DNA from: Anaerococcus sp.
Lineage (GTDB): Bacteria; Bacillota; Clostridia; Tissierellales; Peptoniphilaceae
Length of the DNA: 54,905 nucleotides
Direction: 5' to 3'
NCBI GenBank assembly: GCA_022780515.1
Contig: JALEUV010000029.1
Coordinates: forward strand, 1-54,905
Below the pieces are notes generated by a model. That model saw nothing but the letters and a program-made list of their open reading frames with translations, was not told where the DNA came from and searched no databases. The position numbers and the translations under genes are program-made. Position 1 is the stretch's first letter. Each line of letters starts with the position of its first letter. Shown one piece after another: positions 25,652 through 34,476 of the stretch.

Positions 25652-25684
25652 AATAGGGGCTAGATTTTAGCCCCTATTAGATTT
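25652..25684 (+). terminator. Terminator after livF remnant
   Basis: AATAGGGGCT and AGCCCCTATT form a perfect 10-pair stem with loop AGATTTT, followed by a short T stretch. Confidence 0.75.
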
Positions 25685-25687
25685 TAC

Positions 25688-26653
25688 TTAGTCTATTTTA
25701 TTTCCATCTTCATCATATTTGTAGAAGCCTTCTCCAGTTTCTACACCTATTTTTTCATCATCTATTTTTTCTTTTAATACATCTTGGATTTTTTCAAAAT
25801 CGTATACGAAGTTTTCCTTTGGATTTTTAGCTAAATCTTCGTTTATAGAATAAGGAGTCTTTAGACCAACAATATCATATATATCAAAAGGTCCCATTGG
25901 AGCGCCTGTTCCTATCTTCCAAGCATTATCTATATCTTCAATGTCAGCAACACCTGTAGCATATAGGTCAAGAGCTGATGTTAAGAATGGAATTAGTAGT
26001 GAATTTAATAGATATCCTGCTTTTTCCTTCTTAAGAACTAGAGGTTGCATTCTAATATCCTTAGCAAATTGAGTTACTATATCAACATATTCATCTTCTG
26101 TTTCTGAAGTTCTCATAACTTCTACAACATTCATCTTGTGGATACCATTTGCAAAGTGTAGAGCTAGGAATTTTTCTGGTCTTCCTGTAGCTTCCATGAA
26201 GCTTGATGGAAGTAGAGAAGATGAGTTTGTACAAATTATTGTTTTTTCTGGTAGGTACTCTTGTATAGACTCATAGAATTCTTTCTTTTGGTCAAGATTT
26301 TCTGTCATAGCTTCTATGATTATATCACAGTCATCAAAAGCCTTCTCCATATCTGTTTCAAGGGTTAGCTCTTCGTGAGCTTTTTTAACTTTTTCTACTG
26401 TTTCTTCATAATCAAAATCATCATAAGAGTCAACAAGACCACCTGCAAAATTGAATTTTGTTTGTTCTTCTTTCATAAGCTCTAGATCGTTAAGACGTTG
26501 TTCAGTAAATTTTTCAAGTCTTGGTTTAGCTCTTTCTACTGATCCTTCACTTCTTAGCCAAACAGTTGTATCAAATCCACTATATTGAGCTTGTAGAGCG
26601 ATTTGTGCTCCCAAAACTCCACTGCCACATACTACTACTTTTTTAATATCCAT
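25688..26653 (-). CDS. 3-hydroxyacyl-CoA dehydrogenase family protein
   Basis: This 321-residue NAD-dependent enzyme has an N-terminal Rossmann fold (VVVCGSGVLGAQIALQAQYSGFDTTVWLR), the acidic motif IIIEAMTENLDQKKEFY, catalytic serine region TNSSSLLPS, catalytic histidine in LALHFANGIHKMNVVEV (HFFNP in classical members) and catalytic asparagine in KAGYLLNSLLIPFL. The C-terminal domain carries GTGAPMGPFDIYDIVG. It could act in butyrate-type fermentation, but no other acyl-CoA genes adjoin it. It stands between two broken genes. Its promoter region carries the palindrome shared with the surface-protein gene. Confidence 0.9.
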   Translation of the reverse strand: MDIKKVVVCGSGVLGAQIALQAQYSGFDTTVWLRSEGSVERAKPRLEKFTEQRLNDLELMKEEQTKFNFAGGLVDSYDDFDYEETVEKVKKAHEELTLETDMEKAFDDCDIIIEAMTENLDQKKEFYESIQEYLPEKTIICTNSSSLLPSSFMEATGRPEKFLALHFANGIHKMNVVEVMRTSETEDEYVDIVTQFAKDIRMQPLVLKKEKAGYLLNSLLIPFLTSALDLYATGVADIEDIDNAWKIGTGAPMGPFDIYDIVGLKTPYSINEDLAKNPKENFVYDFEKIQDVLKEKIDDEKIGVETGEGFYKYDEDGNKID

Positions 26654-26735
26654 AATATCTCCTTATATTTTTCACTTAATTCCTATTGTCATTTTATTAT
26701 ATACCACAAACTTATTAACTCTAAACATTTGATTG

Positions 26736-26749
26736 TTAGTAAATACTAA
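26736..26749. promoter_or_regulatory. Second copy of palindrome TTAGTAAATACTAA
   Basis: Identical to 2609-2622, and about 83 bases upstream of the dehydrogenase start. It also lies downstream of the TSUP remnant, but the dehydrogenase is the gene it could control. Confidence 0.45.
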
Positions 26750-26808
26750 AGTAATTTATTAAGGAGTTTAAAATCTTAATTTAAGCCTGCAAAATAAATT
26801 TAAATTTT

Positions 26809-27522
26809 CTAAAAGAATAACTTCCAAATAGCTATTAGTACCTATACTATTCCTATTGTTAATTTTAATTTATTTTTATCTACTTTATCTGACTTACTAC
26901 TACCGAGATATACACCTATTACATGTCCTATGATTACGGCTGGCATGTATTCTAAAATTATAGCCATATCAGAATTAGCAGTATATCCAATAGCAGAAGG
27001 TATCGCAATGAATATTGAATTAAATAATGATATAGCTACCGATTGCTTTACTCCTATTCCTAAAAGTAATAGGATTAGTAAAACTATAATAGGACCACCT
27101 GCACCAGTTATTGAGCATATCAAACCTGTAATAAAACCAATTATTATTAAGAATAGGTTACTAACATATTTTTTGCCTGACTCTTTATTATTTCTAAAAA
27201 GAATAGATAGTACAGAAACTAAAACAACGCCATACAAAATTATTTCTACAATATCCGATGGAATTATTAGATTAAGCTTTACTCCTAAAAATGCAGATAC
27301 AAAACTTCCTATATTTAATATAGATGCATATTTTATATCCAATTGTCCTTTTTTGTAGTAATTAACGCTTGCTAAAACACCAGAGATTATAAAGGCAGTA
27401 AAACTTAATGCTAAAGCTTCAGTCGTATCAATTTTTAGAACACCTATTTAGAATATAGGTAGCAAAAATCCAGTAATTCCACTAATTCCTAGAGATATTC
27501 TAATAACGAATATTGTACTAGA
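26809..27522 (-). pseudogene. TSUP (TauE/SafE) permease with two nonsense codons
   Basis: Read on the minus strand in one frame, the region encodes a nearly full membrane permease. It has GISGITGFLLPIF, then TAA (27450-27448), then IGVLKIDTTEALALSFTAFIISGVL, the central repeat GFITGLICSITGAGGPIIVLLILL, then KLKLTIGIV, TAG, VLIAIWKLFF and the true stop at 26809. The TSUP family transports sulfoacetate, sulfite or similar anions. The frame has not shifted and no start codon is visible before the first stop. The longest open part (27342-26842) could still be translated but lacks the first helices. Confidence 0.88.
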
Positions 27523-27610
27523 CTAATTTAGACAATATTAAGGACTTGACTTTGCATCTCTAAGATATTGTCTAATAAATATCTTACATATATATTATAC
27601 CTATATAGGA

Positions 27611-27638
27611 TAAAAAAACTCCAGAACTAAGTCTGGAG
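27611..27638 (-). terminator. Terminator of the DUF1538/PII operon
   Basis: On the minus strand CTCCAGA-CTTAGT-TCTGGAG is followed by seven T's, just past the stop. Confidence 0.92.
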
Positions 27639-27644
27639 CGTGGT

Positions 27645-29459
27645 TTATAGGGCTGTTGACATGCAAGCTTCTACCGGTAGGACAAAGACTAGCTCTTCGC
27701 TATGGTGGCTTAGGTCAAGCTCATCAACTATGGCATTGACTATATTATTGCATGAGCCAAGGTCTGTTACCAGGTAGATTATTTCCTTTTCTGCTTGGAG
27801 CTGTAGGTCAAAGATCCTAGAGGCTGGGTTATCTGACCTCCTACCATGGAGGATGGTCGCTCCAGTAGCTCCCCTAGACCTTGCTATTTCTAATACTTCA
27901 TCAGCCCTCCCCCTATCAACTACGGCTACTACTGCCACATCTTGGTAGGTGTAGGCTAGGATTTCGGATGGTTCATAGCTTTCGACTTCATCTAGCTCTG
28001 CCTTCTTCCTTTTTAGTTTGAATAATGCACCGAGGCTCATTATTGATAGGATCGGTGTCATGGCTACCATGGCTATTACTCCAAAACCATCGACCAAGAC
28101 ATCAGCACTATCTATAAGCTCTGCTGCCCCTTGGGCAAAGGCTAGGATGAAGGTTGCAGTCATTGGCCCACTGGCTACTCCCCCTGCATCAAAGGCGATA
28201 CCAACAAAGATTGGATCAACATAGAAGGAGAGGATGATGGCAAGGAGAAAGCCTGGCAAGAGGAAGTGCCATAGTTTTAAGTCACCTACCATAATCCTAA
28301 GCATAGAAAGGCCTATAGCTATCCCCACACCTATAGATAGGGTAATCTTTATGGCCTTTTGGGGAATAGACCCACCACTTACATCTTCTATTTGCTCACC
28401 CAGTACATGGACTGCAGGCTCAGCCAAGACTACTATCATCCCCATAATAAGGCCTATGATAGGAAGGAGCTTGGCATAATTTTCTCCAAGACCCATGCCT
28501 AGGATCCTCCCCATCTCCATAAAGCCTGCATTGACTCCTGCGAGAAAGACGCCAAGGCCTAGGACTGTTAAAATTATTCCCACTAGGATGGCATAAAGCT
28601 CTTCCTTATCGATTTTAAATTTAAAATAGTTAAAGGCAAGAAAGAGTAGAACCAAGGGCAAGATTGCCATAAGAGCCTCGGGTAGGGTTGTCATAAGCTC
28701 AGCAAAAACTGGACCAAAGACCCCCTCGCTTACTTCAAAGGCTCCAGCCCCTCCTTCGATTTTGCTTTGAGCACTTAGGATTGATAAGAGCATGATTGCA
28801 AGGACTGGCCCTGAGGACATAAGACCTACCAGACCAAAGGAATCCTTCTCGCTATTTCCTCCTCCCCTGTATCTAGCTATCCCATTACCAAGGGCTAGGA
28901 CAAAGGGTGTGGTCAAAGCCCCAGTAGTCGCTCCACTAGCATCAAAGGATATGGCAAGGAACTCTTCAGCCACAAGAATGGCAAGGACAAAGATAAGACC
29001 ATAAATTATAGCCATAAACTTATTGAAGGCAAGACCCTTGAAGGTCCTCACTATACCAAGGGATATCATAAGACCTACCCCAAAGCTTACCACATAGACT
29101 ATAAGGCTAGAGCCAAGCTCGCCCCCACTGGCATCTTCTATCTGCTTACCAAGTATCAAGAGGTCAGGCTCAGCTACAGTTATCAAAAATCCGAGGACAA
29201 AGGTTAGTCCTATGGCCTTAAGGATAGATTTAGAGGTAACAATCTCTTCTGCCATATACTTACCAATCTTTTCCATAGAGACCTCGACCCCTATCAAAAA
29301 TACACTAAGTCCAACAAAGAGGAAGATACCACCCAGGATAAACCTCCCTACAAGATCTAAGTCAACTGGCACTAGGGTCATATTTATTACAAAGACTAGG
29401 CCCATAATAGGGAGCAAGGATGCCAAGACTTCCTTACTTTTTTCCTTAATCAGATCCAT
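27645..29459 (-). CDS. DUF1538 membrane protein with C-terminal PII-like domain
   Basis: This 604-residue protein contains two copies of DUF1538, each with about six hydrophobic helices. The copies share AEPDLLILGKQIEDASGG (residues 96-113) with AEPAVHVLGEQIEDVSGG (346-363), and SFDASGATTGALT (171-183) with AFDAGGVASGPMTA (422-435). The acidic and Gly/Ser residues conserved inside helices suggest an inverted-repeat transporter. Residues about 503-604 are a PII-like domain (DVAVVAVVDRGRADEVLEIARSRGATGATILHGR ...), presumably cytoplasmic. The upstream gene encodes two more PII-like domains and overlaps it by 14 bases. PII proteins gate transporters in response to ATP/ADP or other ligands, so this looks like a self-regulated transporter. 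The substrate is unknown. Confidence 0.88.
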   Translation of the reverse strand: MDLIKEKSKEVLASLLPIMGLVFVINMTLVPVDLDLVGRFILGGIFLFVGLSVFLIGVEVSMEKIGKYMAEEIVTSKSILKAIGLTFVLGFLITVAEPDLLILGKQIEDASGGELGSSLIVYVVSFGVGLMISLGIVRTFKGLAFNKFMAIIYGLIFVLAILVAEEFLAISFDASGATTGALTTPFVLALGNGIARYRGGGNSEKDSFGLVGLMSSGPVLAIMLLSILSAQSKIEGGAGAFEVSEGVFGPVFAELMTTLPEALMAILPLVLLFLAFNYFKFKIDKEELYAILVGIILTVLGLGVFLAGVNAGFMEMGRILGMGLGENYAKLLPIIGLIMGMIVVLAEPAVHVLGEQIEDVSGGSIPQKAIKITLSIGVGIAIGLSMLRIMVGDLKLWHFLLPGFLLAIILSFYVDPIFVGIAFDAGGVASGPMTATFILAFAQGAAELIDSADVLVDGFGVIAMVAMTPILSIMSLGALFKLKRKKAELDEVESYEPSEILAYTYQDVAVVAVVDRGRADEVLEIARSRGATGATILHGRRSDNPASRIFDLQLQAEKEIIYLVTDLGSCNNIVNAIVDELDLSHHSEELVFVLPVEACMSTAL

Positions 29460-30090
29460 CTAAATCCTCCTTTTCCTTATTGATACCTACAGTAGATAAG
29501 ACAGGAACAGAAAACATAAAGCCTGCTCCCTTTTTTTCTATATCAAGCTCTTCGCCTACTTCCTTCATGACCCTCTCCTTATCCTTGGCATTGACTACCA
29601 TAAGCAAGATGTTCTTCTCTTCCTCTATGACAAAATCAAAGGCGTAGGATGTAGGAAGGCCCGCTCCCCTTCCATTTAAAATACTTGCTCCTCTTTGGCC
29701 TGCCTGGTAGAGGGCCTTGGTTGCCTGGGTCCTTTGACCCTTTTCTATAATTACAAAGAGGCAGTACAAGTCACTAGGGGCAATGTTGTCATTGTAGTGG
29801 CCATTATAGCTAAGGAGGGGCATAGAAAATCCTATCCCAGTGTTCTTCTCATCAAAGTGGTACTTATCTCTCAAAATATTGATAATATCTTCTTCCCTTG
29901 ACCTAGGAAAGGCGAGCATAATCATCTCCTTATCCCTCTTAACTAGGCCAAGCCTCGACAAAAAGCCCTCCGGCGCTATTCCTTCAGCATGGACGACAGT
30001 ACCTCCACTAAGACCCAGAGCGTGGATGGCTGCAAGGATACTGTTAACCTTCTTCTTTTCTGATATTATAAAAAATATTGTGTCTTTCAT
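29446..30090 (-). CDS. Tandem PII-like domain protein
   Basis: This 214-residue soluble protein contains two PII-like units. Unit 1 (about 1-100) reads TIFFIISEKKKVNSILAAIHALGLSGGTVVHAEG...; unit 2 (about 110-205) reads LYCLFVIIEKGQRTQATKALYQAGQRGASILNGRG.... Each has the strand-helix pattern and glycine-rich turn before the T-loop position. Unit 2 is closer to the PII domain fused to the DUF1538 protein (GASILNGRG versus GATILHGRR). I chose ATG 30090, seven bases after GTGAGG; the GTG at 30102 is part of that ribosome site. It is the first gene of the pair. Together the two proteins supply three PII-like domains, which could form a mixed trimer. Confidence 0.85.
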   Translation of the reverse strand: MKDTIFFIISEKKKVNSILAAIHALGLSGGTVVHAEGIAPEGFLSRLGLVKRDKEMIMLAFPRSREEDIINILRDKYHFDEKNTGIGFSMPLLSYNGHYNDNIAPSDLYCLFVIIEKGQRTQATKALYQAGQRGASILNGRGAGLPTSYAFDFVIEEEKNILLMVVNAKDKERVMKEVGEELDIEKKGAGFMFSVPVLSTVGINKEKEDLDGSD

Positions 30091-30196
30091 TAAAATCCTC
30101 ACTAAAATATTATAATTTACTTATAAAAGTTTACTTATATTAATTATACGTATTTTTTATTAGATTACCATTTGCAAAACATATTCTTTATCTAAA

Positions 30197-30417
30197 TATA
30201 ATGAAATTACATTCATTTTTTGCTAATATGAAAATTTATTTAGCTTATTTTGTGCAAAAATTAATAGATAAGAATAAAAATGGAGAGGAAAATATAACTA
30301 CACATAAGAATGTAGACCTATTCATATCAGAGTCCTTCATTCTAAAAATCCTAATCGAAAATAAAATAGTAGCTTATAGCCTATAGGCACTTTAAGGGGC
30401 TAACACCTCTTTTTTTG
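30197..30417 (+). ncRNA. Candidate small RNA or small ORF transcript
   Basis: TTGCAA (30173-30178) and TATAAT (30197-30202) are spaced 18 bases apart and form a good promoter. A terminator hairpin (AAGGGG-CTAACA-CCTCTT, 30394-30411) followed by T's ends the unit, predicting a transcript of about 200 bases. An open frame of 61 codons (30201-30386) starts inside the -10 box, so its ATG would lie upstream of the predicted RNA; an internal ATG at 30228 lacks a ribosome site. A non-coding RNA fits slightly better. The 30103-30196 part holds only the PII operon promoter region. Confidence 0.4.
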
Positions 30418-30420
30418 CAC

Positions 30421-30446
30421 AAAAATAGGTGGCAGCATCTGCCACC
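30421..30446 (-). terminator. Terminator of the ribose operon
   Basis: On the minus strand GGTGGCAG-ATG-CTGCCACC is followed by TATTTTTG, 74 bases past the rbsB stop. Confidence 0.8.
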
Positions 30447-30519
30447 ACCTACTTTCATAATTATTTTATTTAGTTAAGTCTTTCCTTTATTGGCTATAAG
30501 TTATAAAAAGGCTAATATC

Positions 30520-31470
30520 TTATTCTTTACTTATTAGCTCAAGTGGTGAAGGTATTTTTTCTTCTACTTCTTCGCCATTTAGGTATTTAGAAGCTGTTTC
30601 TAAGGCAATCTTACCCATCTCTTCTGGTTTTTGGGCAACTGTTGCTGATAGGCTGCCGTTTTTTACTGCCTCTATGGCATCTTCGTTTCCATCAAATCCC
30701 ACTATGATTATATCATTATCCTTGCCTGATAGGGCTTCTGCAGCTCCTAGGGCCATCTCATCATTTTGGCAGAATACTGCTTTAATATCAGGGTCTGCTT
30801 GAATCATATTTTCCATAACAGTTAATCCATCTGCCCTATCAAAATTAGCGGTTTGAGATGCTGTTAGCTCGATTTTACCTTCGATTGCTTGGCTAAATCC
30901 TTCTCCCCTCTCTCTAGTTGAGCTTGCTCCAGGAACTCCTTCTAGTTGGGCGATTTTGTCATTTTCGCCTATATTTTCAAGTATATATTCTCCAGCCATT
31001 TTGCCGCCTTCGACATTATCACTTGCTATAAAGCTTACTATTTCGCCTTCATCAGATCCCCTGTCTACGCAGATAACTGGAATATCAGCTTCATTAGCAG
31101 ATAGGACTGATGGTGATACTGCTGTTGAGTCTACTGGGTTGATAATTATTAAATCAACACCTTGGGTTATCAAATCTTCTAGTTGGTTACTTTGTGTAGA
31201 GCTATCGTTTTGTGCATCTACTATTACTACTTCTAGACCCTTTTCCTTTGCTTCAGCCTCGATACCATCTTTTAATGAAATAAAGAATGGATTGTTTAGG
31301 GTTGATATAGATACACCTACTGTAAAATCCTTATCAGAGCTAGCTGTTTCATTTGCTGGAGCCTTCTCTGTGCTAGCTTCTTCTGTCTTTTCTTCTCCTT
31401 CAATGCTGCAACCAACAAGTACCAATAATGTTAGCACTAGTGCTGATATAGTTCTTAAAAATTTTTTCAT
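30520..31470 (-). CDS. rbsB: Ribose ABC transporter, substrate-binding lipoprotein
   Basis: This 316-residue extracellular binding protein has a lipoprotein signal with lipobox LVGC, cysteine 21, followed by an acidic Glu/Ser linker. The type I periplasmic fold is evident: FTVGVSISTLNNPFFISLKDGIE, LIIINPVDSTAVSP, VICVDRGSDEGEIVSFIASDN, AVFCQNDEMALGAAEAL, IIVGFDGNEDAIEAV. It is last in rbsR-K-D-A-C-B. A 179-base gap separates it from rbsC, which could hold an internal promoter or an RNA-processing site raising binding-protein output. Confidence 0.95.
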   Translation of the reverse strand: MKKFLRTISALVLTLLVLVGCSIEGEEKTEEASTEKAPANETASSDKDFTVGVSISTLNNPFFISLKDGIEAEAKEKGLEVVIVDAQNDSSTQSNQLEDLITQGVDLIIINPVDSTAVSPSVLSANEADIPVICVDRGSDEGEIVSFIASDNVEGGKMAGEYILENIGENDKIAQLEGVPGASSTRERGEGFSQAIEGKIELTASQTANFDRADGLTVMENMIQADPDIKAVFCQNDEMALGAAEALSGKDNDIIIVGFDGNEDAIEAVKNGSLSATVAQKPEEMGKIALETASKYLNGEEVEEKIPSPLELISKE

Positions 31471-31649
31471 ACTTCCCTCCTAAATTTTTAATGTCCTTAT
31501 AATTATTTGTAGATCCATAAGCAAAAGGTCTAAGGGGTCGTATAATTTTTTAGCCTAGCTAATATTTTTATTCCCTCCTCACTTTTTTTAACCGCCTTAG
31601 TTTATTTATGGCTCACTTTTAAGCTTCTAATTGTAGTTTTTAATTTTAG

Positions 31650-32597
31650 TTATTTATTTCTCTTTCTATCTATTAGGACAGCTATTAGAATAACAACACC
31701 CTTAACGATTTGTTGGTAAAAGCTTGATACTCCAAGTAGATTTAATCCGTTATTTAAAACTCCTAGTATAAGAATACCTATAAGGGTTCCAACTAGGGAT
31801 CCACTACCACCTGTCATGCTTGTTCCACCGAGGACCACAGCTGCTATAGCATCCATCTCATAGGCTGCTCCTGCAGTTGGTTGGGCAGAGTTTAGTCTTG
31901 ATGTTAGAACAAGACCTGATATAGTCGCAAGTACACCTGACATTGTGTAGACCATAGTCTTAACCTTGTCTATTTTTATTCCAGAAATAAAGCTTGCCTT
32001 TTCATTGCCTCCTATGGCGTAGACCTTTCTTCCAAAGGATGTCTTGCCTAGGATAGCCATTAATATGACAAAAGTTATTGCAAACAATATTACTTGAAAT
32101 GGTATACCAAAAACCTTGCCCCTACCTAAGAAGGCAAATATAAAATTATCTCTAGGTCCAGGAATTGGTCTTCCCTTAGTGAAGACTAGGGTTGCTCCCC
32201 TATAAATTGTCATTGTGGCGAGGGTTACTATAAAGGGTTCTAGTTTGCTCTTTGTTATAAATAATGCATTTATAAAGCCCAGGCCTCCTCCTATAATTAC
32301 TGCTAGAAGGATTGCGAGAATTGGATTGAGGCCATTATTTAATAGGCTTGCAAAGATTGCAGATGTAAAAGCCAGGGTCGATCCAACTGATAAGTCTATT
32401 CCTCCAGTTAGGATTACACAAGTCATGCCCAAAGCAATAAATCCATTAATGATTAATTGCCTTAATAGGTTCATTAAATTGGATACTTGCAAAAAATTGC
32501 TATTTAATATGCTAACAATTACAACTAGCAATATCAAGGCTATAATTGTACCAAAATTTGGATTTTCTTTTATTGACTTTCCTTTAACTTTTTTCAT
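31650..32597 (-). CDS. rbsC: Ribose ABC transporter, permease
   Basis: This 315-residue integral membrane protein has about eight to ten helices and is of the RbsC/AraH family. Motifs include GMTCVILTGGIDLSVGSTLAF and AVVLGGTSMTGGSGSLVGTLIG. Its start overlaps the rbsA stop by four bases. It forms the pore with two copies, energised by RbsA. Confidence 0.95.
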   Translation of the reverse strand: MKKVKGKSIKENPNFGTIIALILLVVIVSILNSNFLQVSNLMNLLRQLIINGFIALGMTCVILTGGIDLSVGSTLAFTSAIFASLLNNGLNPILAILLAVIIGGGLGFINALFITKSKLEPFIVTLATMTIYRGATLVFTKGRPIPGPRDNFIFAFLGRGKVFGIPFQVILFAITFVILMAILGKTSFGRKVYAIGGNEKASFISGIKIDKVKTMVYTMSGVLATISGLVLTSRLNSAQPTAGAAYEMDAIAAVVLGGTSMTGGSGSLVGTLIGILILGVLNNGLNLLGVSSFYQQIVKGVVILIAVLIDRKRNK

Positions 32598-34075
32598 ATC
32601 TTCCCTCCAGTAGCAAGGGTCATAACCCTCTCTTGACTCTTCTCATCCTTTCCTATTTCTCCTTGAAGCCTACCCTCATAAATTACATATATTCTATCAG
32701 ATAGGCTTAATAACTCTGGTAAATCACTAGATATCAATATTACTGATAGGCCATTTTCTACAAGCTTATTGATTAGGTCGTAGATCTCTCTTTTGGCTCC
32801 TACATCAACTCCCTTGGTTGGCTCATCGAGAATCAAAATTTTGGGATTGATGCCGAGCCATTTTGCAAGGACTACCTTTTGTTGGTTACCACCAGAGAGG
32901 TCTTCTATCTTATCCTCTACTCCCTCACACTTGATTTTTAGACCACTTTTATAGTTTTCTGCTATACTTTTTTCCTTATCTAGGTCAAGCAAGATGCCTT
33001 TTTTAATCTTATCAATATTGGTAAGGCTTATATTTTCCCTAATTGTTTCATTTAAGATAAGGCCTTCTTCTTTTCTATTTTCAGTTAGGAAGGCAATGTT
33101 ATTTTTCATGGCATCTGAAGGGCTTTTTATGTCTATTTTCTCCCCATCTAAGAAAATCTCTCCCGAATCCTTATCGTCTATTCCAAAAACAGACCTAAAT
33201 ATCTCACTTCTTCCAGCGCCCATGAGGCCTCCTATGCCTATAACTTCATTGGCCCTGACATTTAGATTTATATCTTCAAAATAACCTTCTCTAGTGAAAT
33301 TTTTAATTTCTAATCTTATTTCCCCTGGATTAGACTTTATTGTAGGGTAGAAATCTCCTATAGACCTACCAACCATGTGCTTTACTAGCTCGCTTTCATT
33401 AATTTCGTCGGTATTGAAGACACCAACTGATTTACCATCCCTCATTACGCTGATTCTATCAGTAAGGGCAAATATTTCTTCCATCCTGTGGGAAATGTAT
33501 ATCATGGAAACCTTCTTGTCTTTTAGTTTCTTTATCAATTTAAAAAGTTTATCAATTTCTACATTAGTTAAGGCAGTGGTTGGCTCATCAAGGATAAGGA
33601 TGTTAATCTTACCCATATTTGCCTTAGCTATTTCAAGCATTTGCCTTTGACCAATAGAGAGGTCTTTGACTAAGTCATTGGGATCAATATTTAAGTCTAG
33701 TTCCCTAAATATTTTTATCGCTTCTTCTTCCATTTTTTTATAGTCTAGGAAAAATCCCCTTTTAAGCTCCTTGTTCATAAATAAGTTTTCAACAACTGTT
33801 AATTCTGGGTAGTCAACTAGTTCTTGGTGGATAAATCTTATTCCTAAATCACTTGCAGCTTCGGTCGAATCTATGTCAGTTTTTCTTCCGTCTATATATA
33901 TCTCTCCTGAGTCTTTTGAAATAAGTCCAGTAAATATATTCATAAGGGTGGACTTGCCTGCACCATTTTCTCCAACCAAGGCATGGATTTCTCCCTCCCT
34001 TATATCAAAGTCTACTCCCCTCAACACATCATTATTTCCAAAGCTCTTATAAATTCCTTTTAGTTCTGCTCTCAT
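32594..34075 (-). CDS. rbsA: Ribose ABC transporter, ATPase with two ABC domains
   Basis: This 493-residue protein fuses two nucleotide-binding domains. The N-terminal one is canonical (GENGAGKST, signature LSIGQRQMLEIAKA, Walker B ILILDEPTTAL). The C-terminal Walker A is degenerate (GLMGAGRSE), as is normal for sugar-import ATPases, with LSGGNQQKVVLAKWL and ILILDEPTKGVDVGA. It follows rbsD by eight bases and overlaps rbsC. Confidence 0.96.
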   Translation of the reverse strand: MRAELKGIYKSFGNNDVLRGVDFDIREGEIHALVGENGAGKSTLMNIFTGLISKDSGEIYIDGRKTDIDSTEAASDLGIRFIHQELVDYPELTVVENLFMNKELKRGFFLDYKKMEEEAIKIFRELDLNIDPNDLVKDLSIGQRQMLEIAKANMGKINILILDEPTTALTNVEIDKLFKLIKKLKDKKVSMIYISHRMEEIFALTDRISVMRDGKSVGVFNTDEINESELVKHMVGRSIGDFYPTIKSNPGEIRLEIKNFTREGYFEDINLNVRANEVIGIGGLMGAGRSEIFRSVFGIDDKDSGEIFLDGEKIDIKSPSDAMKNNIAFLTENRKEEGLILNETIRENISLTNIDKIKKGILLDLDKEKSIAENYKSGLKIKCEGVEDKIEDLSGGNQQKVVLAKWLGINPKILILDEPTKGVDVGAKREIYDLINKLVENGLSVILISSDLPELLSLSDRIYVIYEGRLQGEIGKDEKSQERVMTLATGGKI

Positions 34076-34083
34076 AAATCACC

Positions 34084-34476
34084 TCAGAATATGTTCTTTG
34101 ATTGGAGGATTATGTTTGAATAAGGAGTATTCTCTCCTGTTCTTATGACAAACTTAACATCCTTCAATTTCTCTTTGAAGTCCTCATGACTTATGTACTG
34201 ACAATCCACATCTTCAAGTAAACTCTTGATATTATCCTCTTGGGTAGGATTTTTATCTTTTATTTCACTTGCCAAAATATATTTTTCTACAGAGAAATCT
34301 TTCAATACTTCATCTAGGACTTCTATAAAAGAAGGCACGCCCAACTTTAACGAAATATCAATCTTTTTGTCCTTATCTATAGGAAGCCCACAGTCACCTA
34401 TAGCTATCAAATCTGTATGACCTAGATCTGCCAAGGCCCTAGCTATGTTACTATTTAAAATCCCCTTTATTTTCAT
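34084..34476 (-). CDS. rbsD: D-ribose pyranase
   Basis: This 130-residue enzyme interconverts beta-pyranose and beta-furanose ribose, so that RbsK receives the furanose. The catalytic histidine is His20 in ADLGHTDLIAIGDCGLPI, and the C-terminus has FVIRTGENTPYSNIILQS. It overlaps rbsK by four bases. Confidence 0.95.
   Translation of the reverse strand: MKIKGILNSNIARALADLGHTDLIAIGDCGLPIDKDKKIDISLKLGVPSFIEVLDEVLKDFSVEKYILASEIKDKNPTQEDNIKSLLEDVDCQYISHEDFKEKLKDVKFVIRTGENTPYSNIILQSKNIF

Noticed and set aside
26731-26752. A Rex (TTGTTA...TAACAA) site upstream of the dehydrogenase
   Set aside because: TTGTTA is present but the second arm does not match. The TTAGTAAATACTAA palindrome explains the symmetry better.
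27018-30115. Plus-strand frames opposite the TSUP remnant and DUF1538/PII genes
   Set aside because: No ribosome sites and low-complexity products; they are shadows of the minus-strand coding.
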